Notes under the pieces: model-generated
Told to the model about the DNA's origin: nothing
Database searches by the model: none
What the model saw: the letters and a program-made list of their open reading frames with translations, nothing else
Made by a program: the position numbers and the translations under genes
NCBI GenBank assembly: GCA_011319805.1
Contig: SJRY01000257.1
Location: forward strand, 186,001-250,000
From: Macrocybe gigantea
Lineage: Eukaryota; Basidiomycota; Agaricomycetes; Agaricales; Callistosporiaceae
Direction of reading: 5' to 3'
Length of the DNA stretch: 64,000 bases
Shown: positions 23,084 through 32,871 of the stretch, piece after piece
How positions within the stretch are numbered: the first letter of the stretch is position 1
How the letters are laid out: every line of letters starts with the position of its first letter

Positions 23084-25151
23084 GTGGCTTGGTTGGTGGA
23101 TCCTTGATTTGCTCCGGAGCCGGATATTGGGGAGCAAAGCCAGTCTCAGTCAATTAAGACGGGTATTCTCGTCTGGACCACATGATACCCATTTATTTGT
23201 ATGGTACTCCATAAGGGCTTATGATTTCTCTGGGTTTATGGCCTATAGCGCGTGCTTAATTATGAGGATGCAGGTACAACTTCTACGTTACTTTACCTGG
23301 TATTTATCCTTTTTTTATTGTGAATCTGTGGTGGGCCATTCCATGTTGGACAACTTTGTTTTTCATCGGTATTTCCATTTGCAAGCTGTGAAAAATTGCC
23401 TGAGGCCGTCAGTCTGGGCAGGTATTTTATCAACGCTTCGGTCTGGCGGAGGTTGACACGACGATAGACAAGACGTAACGGAAATGGATAACGTCGCGCA
23501 CACGTGATAGGTGCGTACGTAAGCAAATTGTTAATGTTAAAATACTCGAAACGTATTGCTCGCTAGCAGCGCTCTACAGTACGCCATAGCAGCCATTTCT
23601 GCCCAAAGAGTTCGATGCAGTGATCATTAATTCAACGGTAGTACTATGGCTTCCGTGATTGACGCAAGTGGCATGTCTGGGGAGGTTTCTCTATGACGGG
23701 CTTTCAGACTGTATCTGTAAGTTGGAGATTATAGTTTCTGGGTGATTCGAGATTTAGTTTTATGTCTGTCATATGCGTGGTTTATTCCTTGGGTCTATTT
23801 TGTTTAGCGTGACAGTAGTACTCTATTTCGTCAAATAAACTGCCCATACTTCATCGCAGCAGATTCATGCTTGTCCCATACTATTTTCCATCTCAATTCA
23901 CGTGTCGCCGTTTCAGAGGGTCACTGACACCTTTTTGTATGATATACGTCATCACATTCTATTTTTTTCTACATCCGTTCTCATAAATACTCGTCCTGGC
24001 AATTTTTTGAACGATTCACTCCTTCCTTCCCGACTTTCACCTGCCTGTCTCCTCATATGCGTGCCCTCCCTTATAACAGTCATCATGCCATCGCCAGATG
24101 ATGGATACATCGTAAGCCTATACCGTCATACATTTCTCACTGCTGCGTTGTCTATGAGCCAGACAGGCTTGTATGCATTGAAACGGGTTACGCACCATTC
24201 TCTTACCATTCTACTTTTATTCGTTTGGTGAGGAGGTTTGTATCTCGTCTTACTGTTCATTCTTCGGATCATGTATAACAGTTGAGTCGTGTATCTCATC
24301 CCTCACTGATGGTAGTTGTTGATCTCAATTTAAACCAGATAGGCTGGAGGACGATGACGGTCACGAACTCCGAGCCGAACTGCAGTATACATTGGAGAGA
24401 TCGTCCCCAAGTTTTCGGGGACGATGTCTCCAATAGATACTGTCATAGCTACGCGTCGACATTTTGAACTGCCTTTTTGTGTGTCAATTTATTTGCTATC
24501 ACTGAATTTGAATTCAAGAAAGACCGGCCGACACTGAATTAGAGTAATTAGTGAAACAGACGAAGGCGTGCCATTCGTCGCAGAATAAGCCCTTGGGCGA
24601 GAAATTGTAGTGACGCGCTTAACTGACAAAGACACGGAACAGTGGTTAGAGAGTGGAGCAGCAATCTTTGCATTGAAATTTCAAATATATCAAAGGGCTG
24701 ATTAGCATTCGCAGAGTGCAGATGTCGAAGTGAACGGTGAGCATAACCGGGACACGGGTGATAGCGCCTCCTACATTAACACCGCATGAGCTAGCATTCG
24801 AATTGCGCATAAAAAAACGAAGGCACCATAAAACCGAAACCTCATGACAAGCAGACGCAAGTTTGGTCCAGTGCACACCAAGATGCCAGCGCTGTGATTT
24901 GTTGCATCTCCGCTGACAGAAGCCGACCAGCAACGCCTTCTCCTCAAAAAACCAAATCCTACCGCACCGAATAGTGCATGTCCAGGATATGAATTTGATG
25001 CTCGTCCTAAGTCCGCTGAGTTCTGCAAAATATATGGAGACGTTAGTGCCAACTTTGGTCCCTTTGTTTTCATCACGTGACTTCACACACCTCCTTTGAA
25101 CCTGTTCCCAGACGTCGTTTAGCCCCTTGAGAACATACTGGCGTATAAAAG
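23084..25151. other. Intergenic region with a strong hairpin
   Basis: Two kilobases without a convincing gene. Composition is moderately AT-rich. A minus-strand open frame at 24646-25470 is long (274 codons) but resembles nothing and runs antisense into the NC2-alpha exon. The one striking element is the inverted repeat at 24383-24442, listed separately. The end carries the NC2-alpha promoter. Confidence 0.5.
24383..24442. repeat. Near-perfect 26-bp inverted repeat (hairpin)
   Basis: Arms 24383-24408 and 24417-24442 pair at 23 of 26 positions around an 8-base loop (AAGTTTTC). The inner 9 bp (ATCGTCCCC with its complement) are perfect, and CAGTAT/ATACTG close the outer end. It lies in intergenic DNA with no adjacent gene end, so it is not an obvious terminator. 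It could be a small-RNA precursor, a MITE remnant or a protein-binding palindrome. Confidence 0.75.
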
Positions 25152-26053
25152 ATGAAGAACAAGAACAAGCAGACAAAGTTTCCAGTAGTATGTGATTGTG
25201 ATGGCCGTTTATCGGGCGAAAAATCTGATCAGAGACTCGGGACGAATGCTCATTGACATTTCTCAGGCTCGAATAAAGAAGATCATGCAGAAGGACGAAG
25301 AGGTGGGCAAGGTCGCACAGGCGACTCCCATCGTCATCTGTGCGTTCGGACAGAGTTGGAAATCTACTCAGTGGCGTCGTTTCTGATCTGTTTCTTTTCG
25401 CCAACCCCTTGTTCTTTGTCGTCTGTTTTTCGCTAGCAAAGGCGTTGGAGCTCTTCCTCGCACTCATCATCGAAGAAGCACATAAGGTTACGGCTGAAAG
25501 AGGAGCGAAGAAGGTTGAGGCTTATCATCTGTGCGTCACGTCGCTCTTTTCTTCCTCAACACGGCTGTCTATTTTGCTTACCCCTTTCGTCACACCTCCT
25601 GGCTCTACGTTGTCCTCGGGCCCACTTGCGCTCGTTTTTTTTCTGCTTGTTTTGCCCTCTCTCTCTAGAAAACATGCGATCGAGACAACGGAGATGCTCG
25701 ATTTTCTCAAGGAGATCGTCGAGGGTGTTCCGGATCCGTCTGCCGGAGGGACGATTGACTTTGAGAGCGAGAATGCAGAGGGAGGCAAGAAGAAGCGGGG
25801 GAAGGGCAAGAAGGCGAGTGGGGAGCCTGGGACGAGGAAGCGGAGGAAGCGAAAGGGGGAGCCTGAGGCCGAGGGCGCGGCAGCGGAGGGCGAAGTGGAT
25901 GGTCCCGAGAAGGATCAGGACGGAGACACCACGATGCAAAACGGTCAGGATGCGCGAGGCAAATCCGAGGATGGTGCGGGGCAGCGAACAAGTCCGACCA
26001 GCGATGACGGCGGTGATTATTTAGAGGATAAACCGTTTATGCCAAGACGCTGA
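25152..26053 (+). CDS. NC2-alpha (DRAP1/Bur6) histone-fold corepressor subunit
   Basis: Alpha subunit of negative cofactor 2, which with NC2-beta binds TBP on promoters and blocks TFIIA/TFIIB entry. The ATG at 25152 gives MKNKNKQTKFPV, which splices to ARIKKIMQKDEEVGKVAQAT. The histone fold continues PIVISKALELFLALIIEEAHKVTAERGAKKVEAYHL and KHAIETTEMLDFLKEIVEGVPD, a clear match to Bur6/DRAP1. Three introns fit in phase (after FPV, inside ISKA, inside YHLK). The C terminus is a Lys/Arg-rich basic stretch (about residues 110-145) then an acidic Asp/Glu tail. A TATAAAA at 25144 is too close to this ATG to act as its TATA box. No disruption. Confidence 0.9.
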
Positions 26054-26174
26054 TGCGATGTGGCAAATCAATTTTTTTATTTTATTTTATTTTCACAGCA
26101 GAAAAGCTCAGAATTTTATCCTGAGCCCTCTGTTACAAAGTTCACAAGAAGCTGTGAAGATGTCAAGTCCTATA

Positions 26175-27283
26175 TTACACGAGCTCCGCTTCTCCTCTGG
26201 CGATTAGATGTTCGACGACATGGTAAGGAACGAGGGAGATGTGACCTTTCTCCATTTCGAGCGCCGTTCCGCTGCGAGGGAAAGTCAGAGTTAGCTAGCG
26301 TAAGTGAGAAAACGAGACGGAATCGACCAACTCTGGTAACCGGACGGGCGGGCATCGTTGAAGCGCATGAATAAACACAGGCGTAGACTTGTCCGGTTTC
26401 GTGACTAGCTCCGCATTAGATTCCAGGTCAGACGGGTTTTGATCTGGGTCGTACTCATCGACGGCATAAAAATATGCGTATCGTCAAGGTTGGCTTGGGC
26501 AGGAGGCAGGCTCTGGAGAACCGAAGCGTAAAAATGGCGATCAAGCATGTGGGCTTGCCTATCGGGGCGTCAGGTTTCAAGAAATTGCCGCTCCTCTGCA
26601 AACTTCACGCACCGGCTCGCGAGGTCCCTCTCTGCCGCGGTCAGTCGCGTTTGGACATCGGCATCTGTGGTGATGAATCGAGCATACTTTTCTACCTGTG
26701 GCGTTGGACCTGAGTGTGATCAAAATGTACTCTTCGATGACACGCGGAGAGGAGCACACCTTGTACAGTCGCGTCCGGACGTAGGACCTCACGACGAACT
26801 TGACGCGCTCGAGCTCGGTCTGCGCGAGCATGATCCGTATGTGTTCCTCTTCAGACTTGGATGCCTCGCCATGGAGGAGCTGTATGGTTTCCGACTGGAA
26901 TCGTCTTTCGCTTGAGCCACGGAGCGTCGCAGAAGGACGGGGTAGACACGGCTACGTACCTGCCGCCGGATGTGGTCCAAAAGGGTAGATAGCAGTGCTT
27001 CCTGCGCGGGTAAGATGTCTGGTGCGTGTCTCTCGTTTATCCAATGGCGCATCAGCTGCTCCAACGGTGATTCTGAGCCTGTCGGTGCAGCAGCAATGCC
27101 TGGGATGATGGCATCCACGTTGTCGTCGTTCCTTGCAGCGCCTTGTGAGCGACTGTGCGTCGATGGGCCCGCCGTAGACGCTGCCGATACTTGGCGGTCG
27201 TATTCCTCATCCCAGTCCATGAAATAGGGTTTGAGGACATTCGGCCTGGCTGAGCTTCGCGATCTTGGCTGCCCTAAAGACAT
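26175..27283 (-). CDS. SLD5: GINS complex subunit Sld5
   Basis: Subunit of the GINS tetramer, part of the CMG replicative helicase. The start at 27283 gives MSLGQPRSRSS. The conserved Sld5 motif LMRHWINERHAPDILPAQEALL is at about residues 78-100. The helical core follows (LLHGEASKSEEEHIRIMLAQTELERVKFVVRSYVRTRLYKV, then EKYARFITTD). The C-terminal beta domain reads GTALEMEKGHISLVPYHVVEHLIARGEAELV, stop 26175-26177. Introns are inferred near 26945, 26730 and 26300. An in-frame TGA near 26575 and a one-base loss in a T run near 26470 interrupt the frame and fit the window-wide error pattern. The start is 10 bases from the end of the next gene on the same strand. Confidence 0.87.
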
Positions 27284-27292
27284 CACGTGCCT

Positions 27293-27722
27293 TCATTCCC
27301 AGTCGCCACTCCGAATGCTGCGTTGTTGCTGCAATGCCTCCGTCAATCTCCACATGCCTAGATGATAAGGATCGCCAACTGGATCGCGTCCCGGATGAAA
27401 GAACATTTCTGTCATCCAGTGGGTGCCACCAGTAGCATCACATTTTGGGACGGATCTGCTCGAGGGAAAAAGGTTCCGGGTTTTCCTGAGCTTTTTTAGC
27501 CGCTGTTCAATGAACTTTCCTGTGAGCAATCGAGAACATCAAAATGGGTGGCCGTATGTATTCAGGCTCTATTTCGGTGCGATACTCCGGAGTGAGTCCT
27601 GACTTGACGGAGGTCATCTGATTCTCTATGCTCTCCCGCCAGCCTCTCTCGTCCAATTGGATGTCGCTTGGCACCTGCACGGAGGCTGCTCTGGATGTTA
27701 ACTCCACGTTGTTGCCACGCAT
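27293..27722 (-). CDS. Small hypothetical protein
   Basis: Not recognised. From an ATG at 27722, MRGNNVELTSRAASVQVPSD and LDERGWRESIENQM lead to an inferred intron (donor gtatcg near 27585, acceptor at about 27520), then KFIEQRLKKLRKTRNLFPSS, a basic segment, ending TEALQQQRSIRSGDWE. A one-base repair is needed at the splice. Composition is protein-like and the stop lies 10 bases before the Sld5 start, but no domain can be named. It could be a conserved fungal orphan or a false call. Confidence 0.35.
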
Positions 27723-28123
27723 ATCGGATGGCACTTTTAGTCCCGTCTTCGTCCCAGGAGACGCACTATGTCACGGATATTTTAGACGGACTTGGGTAAC
27801 GACCTGTCGTAATGCCACCTCAAGCCGATTTTGATATCAGCCTTTCGCCGGACGTTTATCAACCTCAATCAGGAATAACGATGATCAACCCTTGCTGTGC
27901 CGCAGGAACGATATTCCTTGGATGGCGTTATAGCACTTTGACAAGGTTGCTTGACCCCATTATCGATTGCGCTGGGAGAAAATAGGCTTGCAGTCGAATC
28001 CTCATGCCTCTCCTGTGGAGCTGAACGCGCCGGACGTCCCCATCAGCCTTGTTTGACGCATGAGGCTTCGTAAATGAATAAAAGGGATATCAGGGATCAG
28101 TTTGCGTTAATTCTGTCTGACCC
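27723..28123. other. Intergenic region, divergent promoters
   Basis: About 400 bases between the small hypothetical gene (-) and the DUF3074 gene (+). Nothing coding is seen; it presumably serves as a divergent promoter. Confidence 0.45.
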
Positions 28124-29193
28124 ATGACATCGGACGCCCGGACAGACATCCCAAGGACACTCTCGCTCAAACCTGCGACGTTTTCCAGTGCGCGTCTTCT
28201 CTTTTTGTTGGTTTATTTCACTTTTGAACACAAGGCATCTCGTGCGCTGCGAAAACTAGAGGTACCGTCCGTCGAAGCCCTCATCAGGGACGGACTGTCG
28301 CTCTTGGAGGCGTCGCGTCGCTGGGAGGGAGACAAATCCTTCCACGGCATCGAGACGTTCTTCCACTCTGACAGGGCCAAAGCTGGAACCAGATGGTGCT
28401 CCATAGTCCTCAGGCTGCCGAAGAAAGACGCATCGTTTGAAGATGTGTGGAGCAGGCTCGGTATGGACAAATTCAACAACGAGAAACGGTAGGCGTGTCC
28501 GGCGATGCGTCGAGTGTGTGTCCTATGACGTTAAAGGAGAGAGCTTATCAGGTTCAAGCCTTACATCAAGGAGGTGACGCAGATGAAGTACGTATCCGAA
28601 CTGCAGTCCGTCTGGTCGATATACTGCGCTTTTGCGCCGCCTCTTTCGCCTCGAGTCTTTACGGTCTATCAGGCTATTCATCTCAACGATCATCTGCTAC
28701 ACCGCCGTGAAGGGTGAGCTCTCATTCGGACGTGCCTGCGTTCCCGACGGCGAAACTCTGACACGCGCGATAATAGCGTGATCGTTTCTATACCTGTCGA
28801 CTTGAGAACATCGTCCGACGTCTCCTCTGAAATCGAGGAGAAGGGCGTCAGAGGAAGGTATGTTCGCGTAGAGCAGATCAGAGAGCTCGACGACGGCGAA
28901 GTCATCGAGTGGAGGCTAGTGACGTGCGAAGATCTTGGCGGGTTCGTCCCGCCGCTTTGTGCAGCTCGGCATTTGCGTCGGCGGATGATCAAGGTTGCCG
29001 CCTTTTTTTTGTTTCGTATCTGATGAAATTCTCTCGCTCATTCAAAAGCGGTCAGGATGCGCAGCGTTTCCTGACTTGGCTACGGGAAACGAGAAACCAA
29101 AAACCCAAGCGGAGTTCAGAGCAACAACCCACCGTTTTCGAATTTACCAACAGTGCAGAGGCGTCGCGCATAGCAGTGCAAAACGAGGAATAG
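28124..29193 (+). CDS. DUF3074 START-like lipid-binding protein
   Basis: Fungal family of the START/Bet v1-like fold, expected to bind a lipid or hydrophobic ligand; the ligand is unknown. The start at 28124 reads MTSDARTDIPRTLSLKP. Family hallmarks follow: VEALIRDGLSLLEASRRW, KSFHGIETFFHSDRAKAGTRW, DASFEDVWSRLGMDKFNNEK, then after an intron FKPYIKEVTQMKYVSEL, QSVWSIYCAFAPPLSPRVFT, VIVSIPVDL and EEKGVRGRYVRVEQIREL plus EWRLVTCEDLGGFVP. The C-terminal helix region (DAQRFLTWLRETR) follows an intron near 28.99-29.05 kb. The frame around the FVPPL/SSAFASADD junction is uncertain. It ends 60 bases from the convergent Dap1-like gene. Confidence 0.78.
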
Positions 29194-29253
29194 ATTCCAG
29201 GGGGGAAACCATATCAGAACTACAAAGCAAGGATGGGGACGGTATAGTTATGT

Positions 29254-29996
29254 CTACAATGCGTCATTCTCTACAAGTTTACCGCAGATAATGTATTTAT
29301 TAGAGAAGTGCTCGATCCAACCTGAGGATACGTTAGTTAATTGTAATGAAATCGAAAGGATGATAAACACCCTACCCTTCATATTTTCACTGCGGTTCAA
29401 GCGTATGTAAGCACCGCGGACGCCTCCTTCGGACAGTACAGACACTTACATTTCTTCCGCCTTCAAATCCTCGAGTTTGTCCAGAGGTTGGTCGACAGGC
29501 GTAAGCATTTCTGGACGGCACATATGTTACATTGAGTGATCAAAGACGAATTTTTGAAAACTGCGGTAAGGCGTACCGAGGTCGAAAGATTGCTTCGCCA
29601 TACCACGGGAAGCATCTCTTCCAGCAAAGTTTCCATACATGCCGTCTGAAAACGCCCAGATGAGGGACATGAGACGGAACGGGACTGCAGAAGCGAGCAC
29701 GCACTGGGGCCGTAGAAATTGCGTCCGGCGGTGACGTCGAACACGATGCCGCTGATGGCCAGCAGGATCCTGCCGCCGTCCTTCCCGTTGTACGGCTCGA
29801 GCGTCTTGGGGCTGTACGTCTGGAATAGCACGGTCGGCGGGTGCGCCTTGGGCATCCACGAGTAGCCGCCCTTGAATTCGTGTGGGGCGGTCTTGGGCCG
29901 CGATACGGGCGGGAAGAGGATCCGCTGGACGGCGTAGAGGATGTACACGAAGAGCGCGGTGTTCACGGGCGTTCCTAGCTGGAATGACAGCGTCAT
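29254..29996 (-). CDS. DAP1: Dap1/MAPR cytochrome b5-like haem protein
   Basis: Membrane-associated progesterone receptor family. In yeasts Dap1 binds haem and supports Erg11/CYP51 in ergosterol synthesis. The start at 29996 gives MTLSFQLGTPVNTALFVYIL, an N-terminal membrane anchor (about residues 10-25). The cytochrome b5-like domain reads LEPYNGKDGGRILLAISGIV, FDVTAGRNFYGPNGMYGNFA and GRDASRGMAKQSFDL. The conserved YGP..MY motif that supplies the haem-ligating tyrosine is spliced across an intron near 29.7 kb. The C terminus is PVDQPLDKLEDLKAEE, GWIEHFSNKYIICGKLVEN, stop 29254-29256. Four short introns join in phase without repairs. Confidence 0.88.
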
Positions 29997-31141
29997 CGTT
30001 GTTGTTGTTGGTGGTGACGAGTATTGGTGGTCGTGAGCGAGGTCCAAGGATTACTCACAGGTTATTCGTCATCATCGCCAACACCGAGTTGCACGTGGGA
30101 CAAACGCCATTTTCTTGTCCTGCCAATACTGTATCTGCTCATGGATCAAAAAATTCTAATTCTACTTGGACAAGGGCGCAAACCATCAGCCGTCTCGAGG
30201 AAGAGCCGTTCTTTGGCATTTTCACGCTTGTCTCGGTTCATCCTCTGAATCGAATCTAGGAGTCGTTCGTGCTGGCCGATTGTCGTCCAGTCGAAGATGA
30301 CAGGCATAGCATGCCAGTTTCCTGCAATGCAGATCTCTTTCTTTCTTGTGTCATCTTCCGTTCACAACAGTCTTCCACCGGGGATGGGTCAAGTTTTTTC
30401 TTCTTTTGAACAACATGACGGTCTGTCATATAGCACGTCCGCTCCAGGCATGGCAACAAACTACCCTCAGACGATATAGCCATTTCGTACTATTTCCCTA
30501 CTATGTGGCGTTCCAGGTTCTTCACGCTTCGCAAATTCCAAAGACAGCGTCACCAAGACGTCGATCACAACCCGAAGACGCGGCGAGCCCAGCAGGCGCA
30601 ACGCATTCCTCGACCACACTAACATATCTACCTCTGATGCATTCTCGCTGTCTAGCGTTACAAGCAGCCTGTGTTACTGTGTAGATGTTATTCGATGTTA
30701 TCATATCTGCTTCCAAAGGTATGTGGTTGCCAACAAAAAAGTTATATTCTTAATTCATGAACAGGATGATGATGCGCTTCCTTTTTATGCCAGACCATGG
30801 TTTGCATGATGATCTCCGTTACCTTCAATATGAGGATTATCTTGTCTATCGAGACATAAGATGCCTTCGCCTGTTACTGCAACCGACGCTTTGAACCGAT
30901 GAGTCAGGAGTGTCTCGATATCGTAGGACTCCATATCCTCTGGTTTGCTGCTATGATGTGTTTTGGTGCATTCTCAGCAATGTTGGGAGAAGCTTTTCAG
31001 TATTAGTGCTATTGGGGAGCCGAATGCACATGCAAAGCAAGAGTCCACCAGAGATGAACTAGAATTGGACAATTCAAAGGCTGCTTCAACATACTTTATG
31101 CGTGCTGTTTTGGTCTTCAGCAACATCGGAAAAATAAGTCA
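29997..31141. other. Intergenic region left of the Ngaro element
   Basis: About 1.1 kb. Short unrelated open frames only. The Dap1-like promoter lies just right of 29996. The retrotransposon begins at 31142; I see no target-site duplication at its edge. Confidence 0.45.
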
Positions 31142-31556
31142 TCGGGGTAAAGGCGGAGTCCAGCGGAAGGAGCTTTTCCGGAGGCCTCTGCGGAGATGCT
31201 GACCAACTTCATTCCCATGCCGGACCTCGGCTTGGTGCTTTTGGTAAGCAGATGCTGAGTAAAGAGGACGCACCGGTGCGGGAATGTTTCACCTTCTCTT
31301 GCTTTCCTTCGCACTCCATCGTTGTCAAGCGAGAGAGGTGAGTTGGGCCTCGAATGATCTCAGGAGACAAAACTTACATTCCAGAACAGCCCTTCAGCAC
31401 TGTCAGATATACACCTCTGGGTTATCAGGCTGTTCTACAGTGTAAGCTTTTAACCTCCACTGCCTTGCAACGACTTATCTCTTTGTGAGCTAGTTCTACT
31501 CTTTAAATTAATTTTTTCTCGTCAATCTCGCCGCATCATTTCTTTATTTTCGCTCG
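31142..31556 (+). repeat. Ngaro split direct repeat A1
   Basis: 415-bp left terminal repeat. It appears essentially identical to A2 (35852-36266) across its length, both ending CGCTCG before diverging. Near-identity implies recent insertion. It should contain the element promoter, since the Gag-like ATG is 41 bases after it. Confidence 0.92.
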
Positions 31557-31596
31557 ACATTCGCTCAGCCCTTTGCCTTCGCCATCAAGAATCTTC

Positions 31597-32871
31597 ATGT
31601 CTGCCACCGAATCTACTCACGATGGGTCCCACGTTGCATCTGGAGAAATTCAGAGGCGGACTGAACTGGGGCATCAACTCGTTCAGCAGGCAGTGGCAGA
31701 TGCGGTTGGTGGCGCAGTCTTCCTGGATCGACTCCGAGAGGCGGGTTTCTCGCCCGTCGAGGCGGAGGACTATGTCCAACAATATCAACAGCTGGTGGAG
31801 CGCTCAGTTGCCGAGCCAGTTAGGGGATCTGCACGCGTGCGAGCACAGTCCGTCACCGGCGACCACTTCGGGAGCCCCCCGGACAATGGCGGGGAGCGGG
31901 AGCGAGAGGAGCAAGCCTGTGAGGTTGCCTGGGCCGTTCTCAGGAACCGACTCCAGCAGGGGCGAGCAGGTGAGGTCGGTGTGGGAGAACGTGATAGCGA
32001 GCTCGGCGCGCAACTGGCTGACCTTCTCGGGGGTGGGCCTTCTAGCACCGAGATTCCTACTTCAGTCCTTGCCGCTGCTCCTCACCTCGGGAGCCTCGCC
32101 GAAAGCGCTCAGGCCGACCCTCATATTCAGGCAACGCAACGTCTCCGTGCTGTTTACGCACCTGAAAAAGTCCAAGATGCCATTCTTGCCCGCGTACAGC
32201 TATCCCCGGTTGACGAGCCTCTCCCAGCCTCCGTTTGGCGTCAGATTATTGCCGACAAATATGTCGACTTCGAAAAACTCTTCGCCTCTATGGCGCACGG
32301 ATACGAGCACCTCGACGAGGGAAAGGACTTTGGTGCGGGCTATGTGCTCGTCAAGAAAGACCAGCATCATAAGAAACGGCCAGTGCAGACCGAGGGTCAT
32401 TGGAACTCAGTCTTCAGTGCGTGGCGGGCTGGAGTGCTACAACTCTACCCTCACCGGGAGGCCGAGTTGCGAGGGTACCTGCGGATCGTTAAGAACCTGT
32501 TCAAGGCAGCCGAGTCAAATCCCTCGGTCGCGATACAATTTGATGCGGATGCACGGGATCTGTACTCCAAGAGGCCTTACAGAATGGACGATCGAAACGA
32601 ACTCGACTACCCCTTCATGTCCCAGCTCATTCACGTCGCTGAATCCCATGAAAGGACAACCCCGCGGGGAACCAAAAGGCCAGCGACCTCCTCGTCGACC
32701 GCACCACCAGCCAGGCGATCAGACACACCGTGCCGGAAGTGGAGCTTTGGCACATGTACGGTGGATCCTTGTCCAAATAAGCGGCGGCATGGTGTTTGCT
32801 TCGTGTGCGGTGAGGCTCACCGAGCTCGAGACAATGCCAACTGTGCCTCAGGCCTGCCAGCCCGTGTCTGA
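31597..32871 (+). CDS. Ngaro ORF1, Gag-like protein
   Basis: 424-residue first protein of the element, presumably the nucleocapsid. ATG at 31597 (MSATESTHDGSHVASGEIQR). The central helical part is charged. Near the C terminus are two Cys/His clusters: CRKWSFGTCTVDPCPNKRRH resembles a CCCH finger, and CFVCGEAHRARDNANC resembles a zinc knuckle. Both suit RNA binding. The frame is open throughout. It overlaps the RT frame for its full length after 31622. Confidence 0.8.
   Translation: MSATESTHDGSHVASGEIQRRTELGHQLVQQAVADAVGGAVFLDRLREAGFSPVEAEDYVQQYQQLVERSVAEPVRGSARVRAQSVTGDHFGSPPDNGGEREREEQACEVAWAVLRNRLQQGRAGEVGVGERDSELGAQLADLLGGGPSSTEIPTSVLAAAPHLGSLAESAQADPHIQATQRLRAVYAPEKVQDAILARVQLSPVDEPLPASVWRQIIADKYVDFEKLFASMAHGYEHLDEGKDFGAGYVLVKKDQHHKKRPVQTEGHWNSVFSAWRAGVLQLYPHREAELRGYLRIVKNLFKAAESNPSVAIQFDADARDLYSKRPYRMDDRNELDYPFMSQLIHVAESHERTTPRGTKRPATSSSTAPPARRSDTPCRKWSFGTCTVDPCPNKRRHGVCFVCGEAHRARDNANCASGLPARV

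Noticed and set aside
25144..25150. TATAAAA as the NC2-alpha TATA box
   Set aside because: It lies only a few bases before the ATG that gives the conserved N terminus, too close for a core promoter of that start.
24646..25470. 274-codon minus-strand open frame
   Set aside because: Composition and residues match no family, it lacks supporting splice structure, and it runs antisense through the first NC2-alpha exon and intron, which explain that DNA better.
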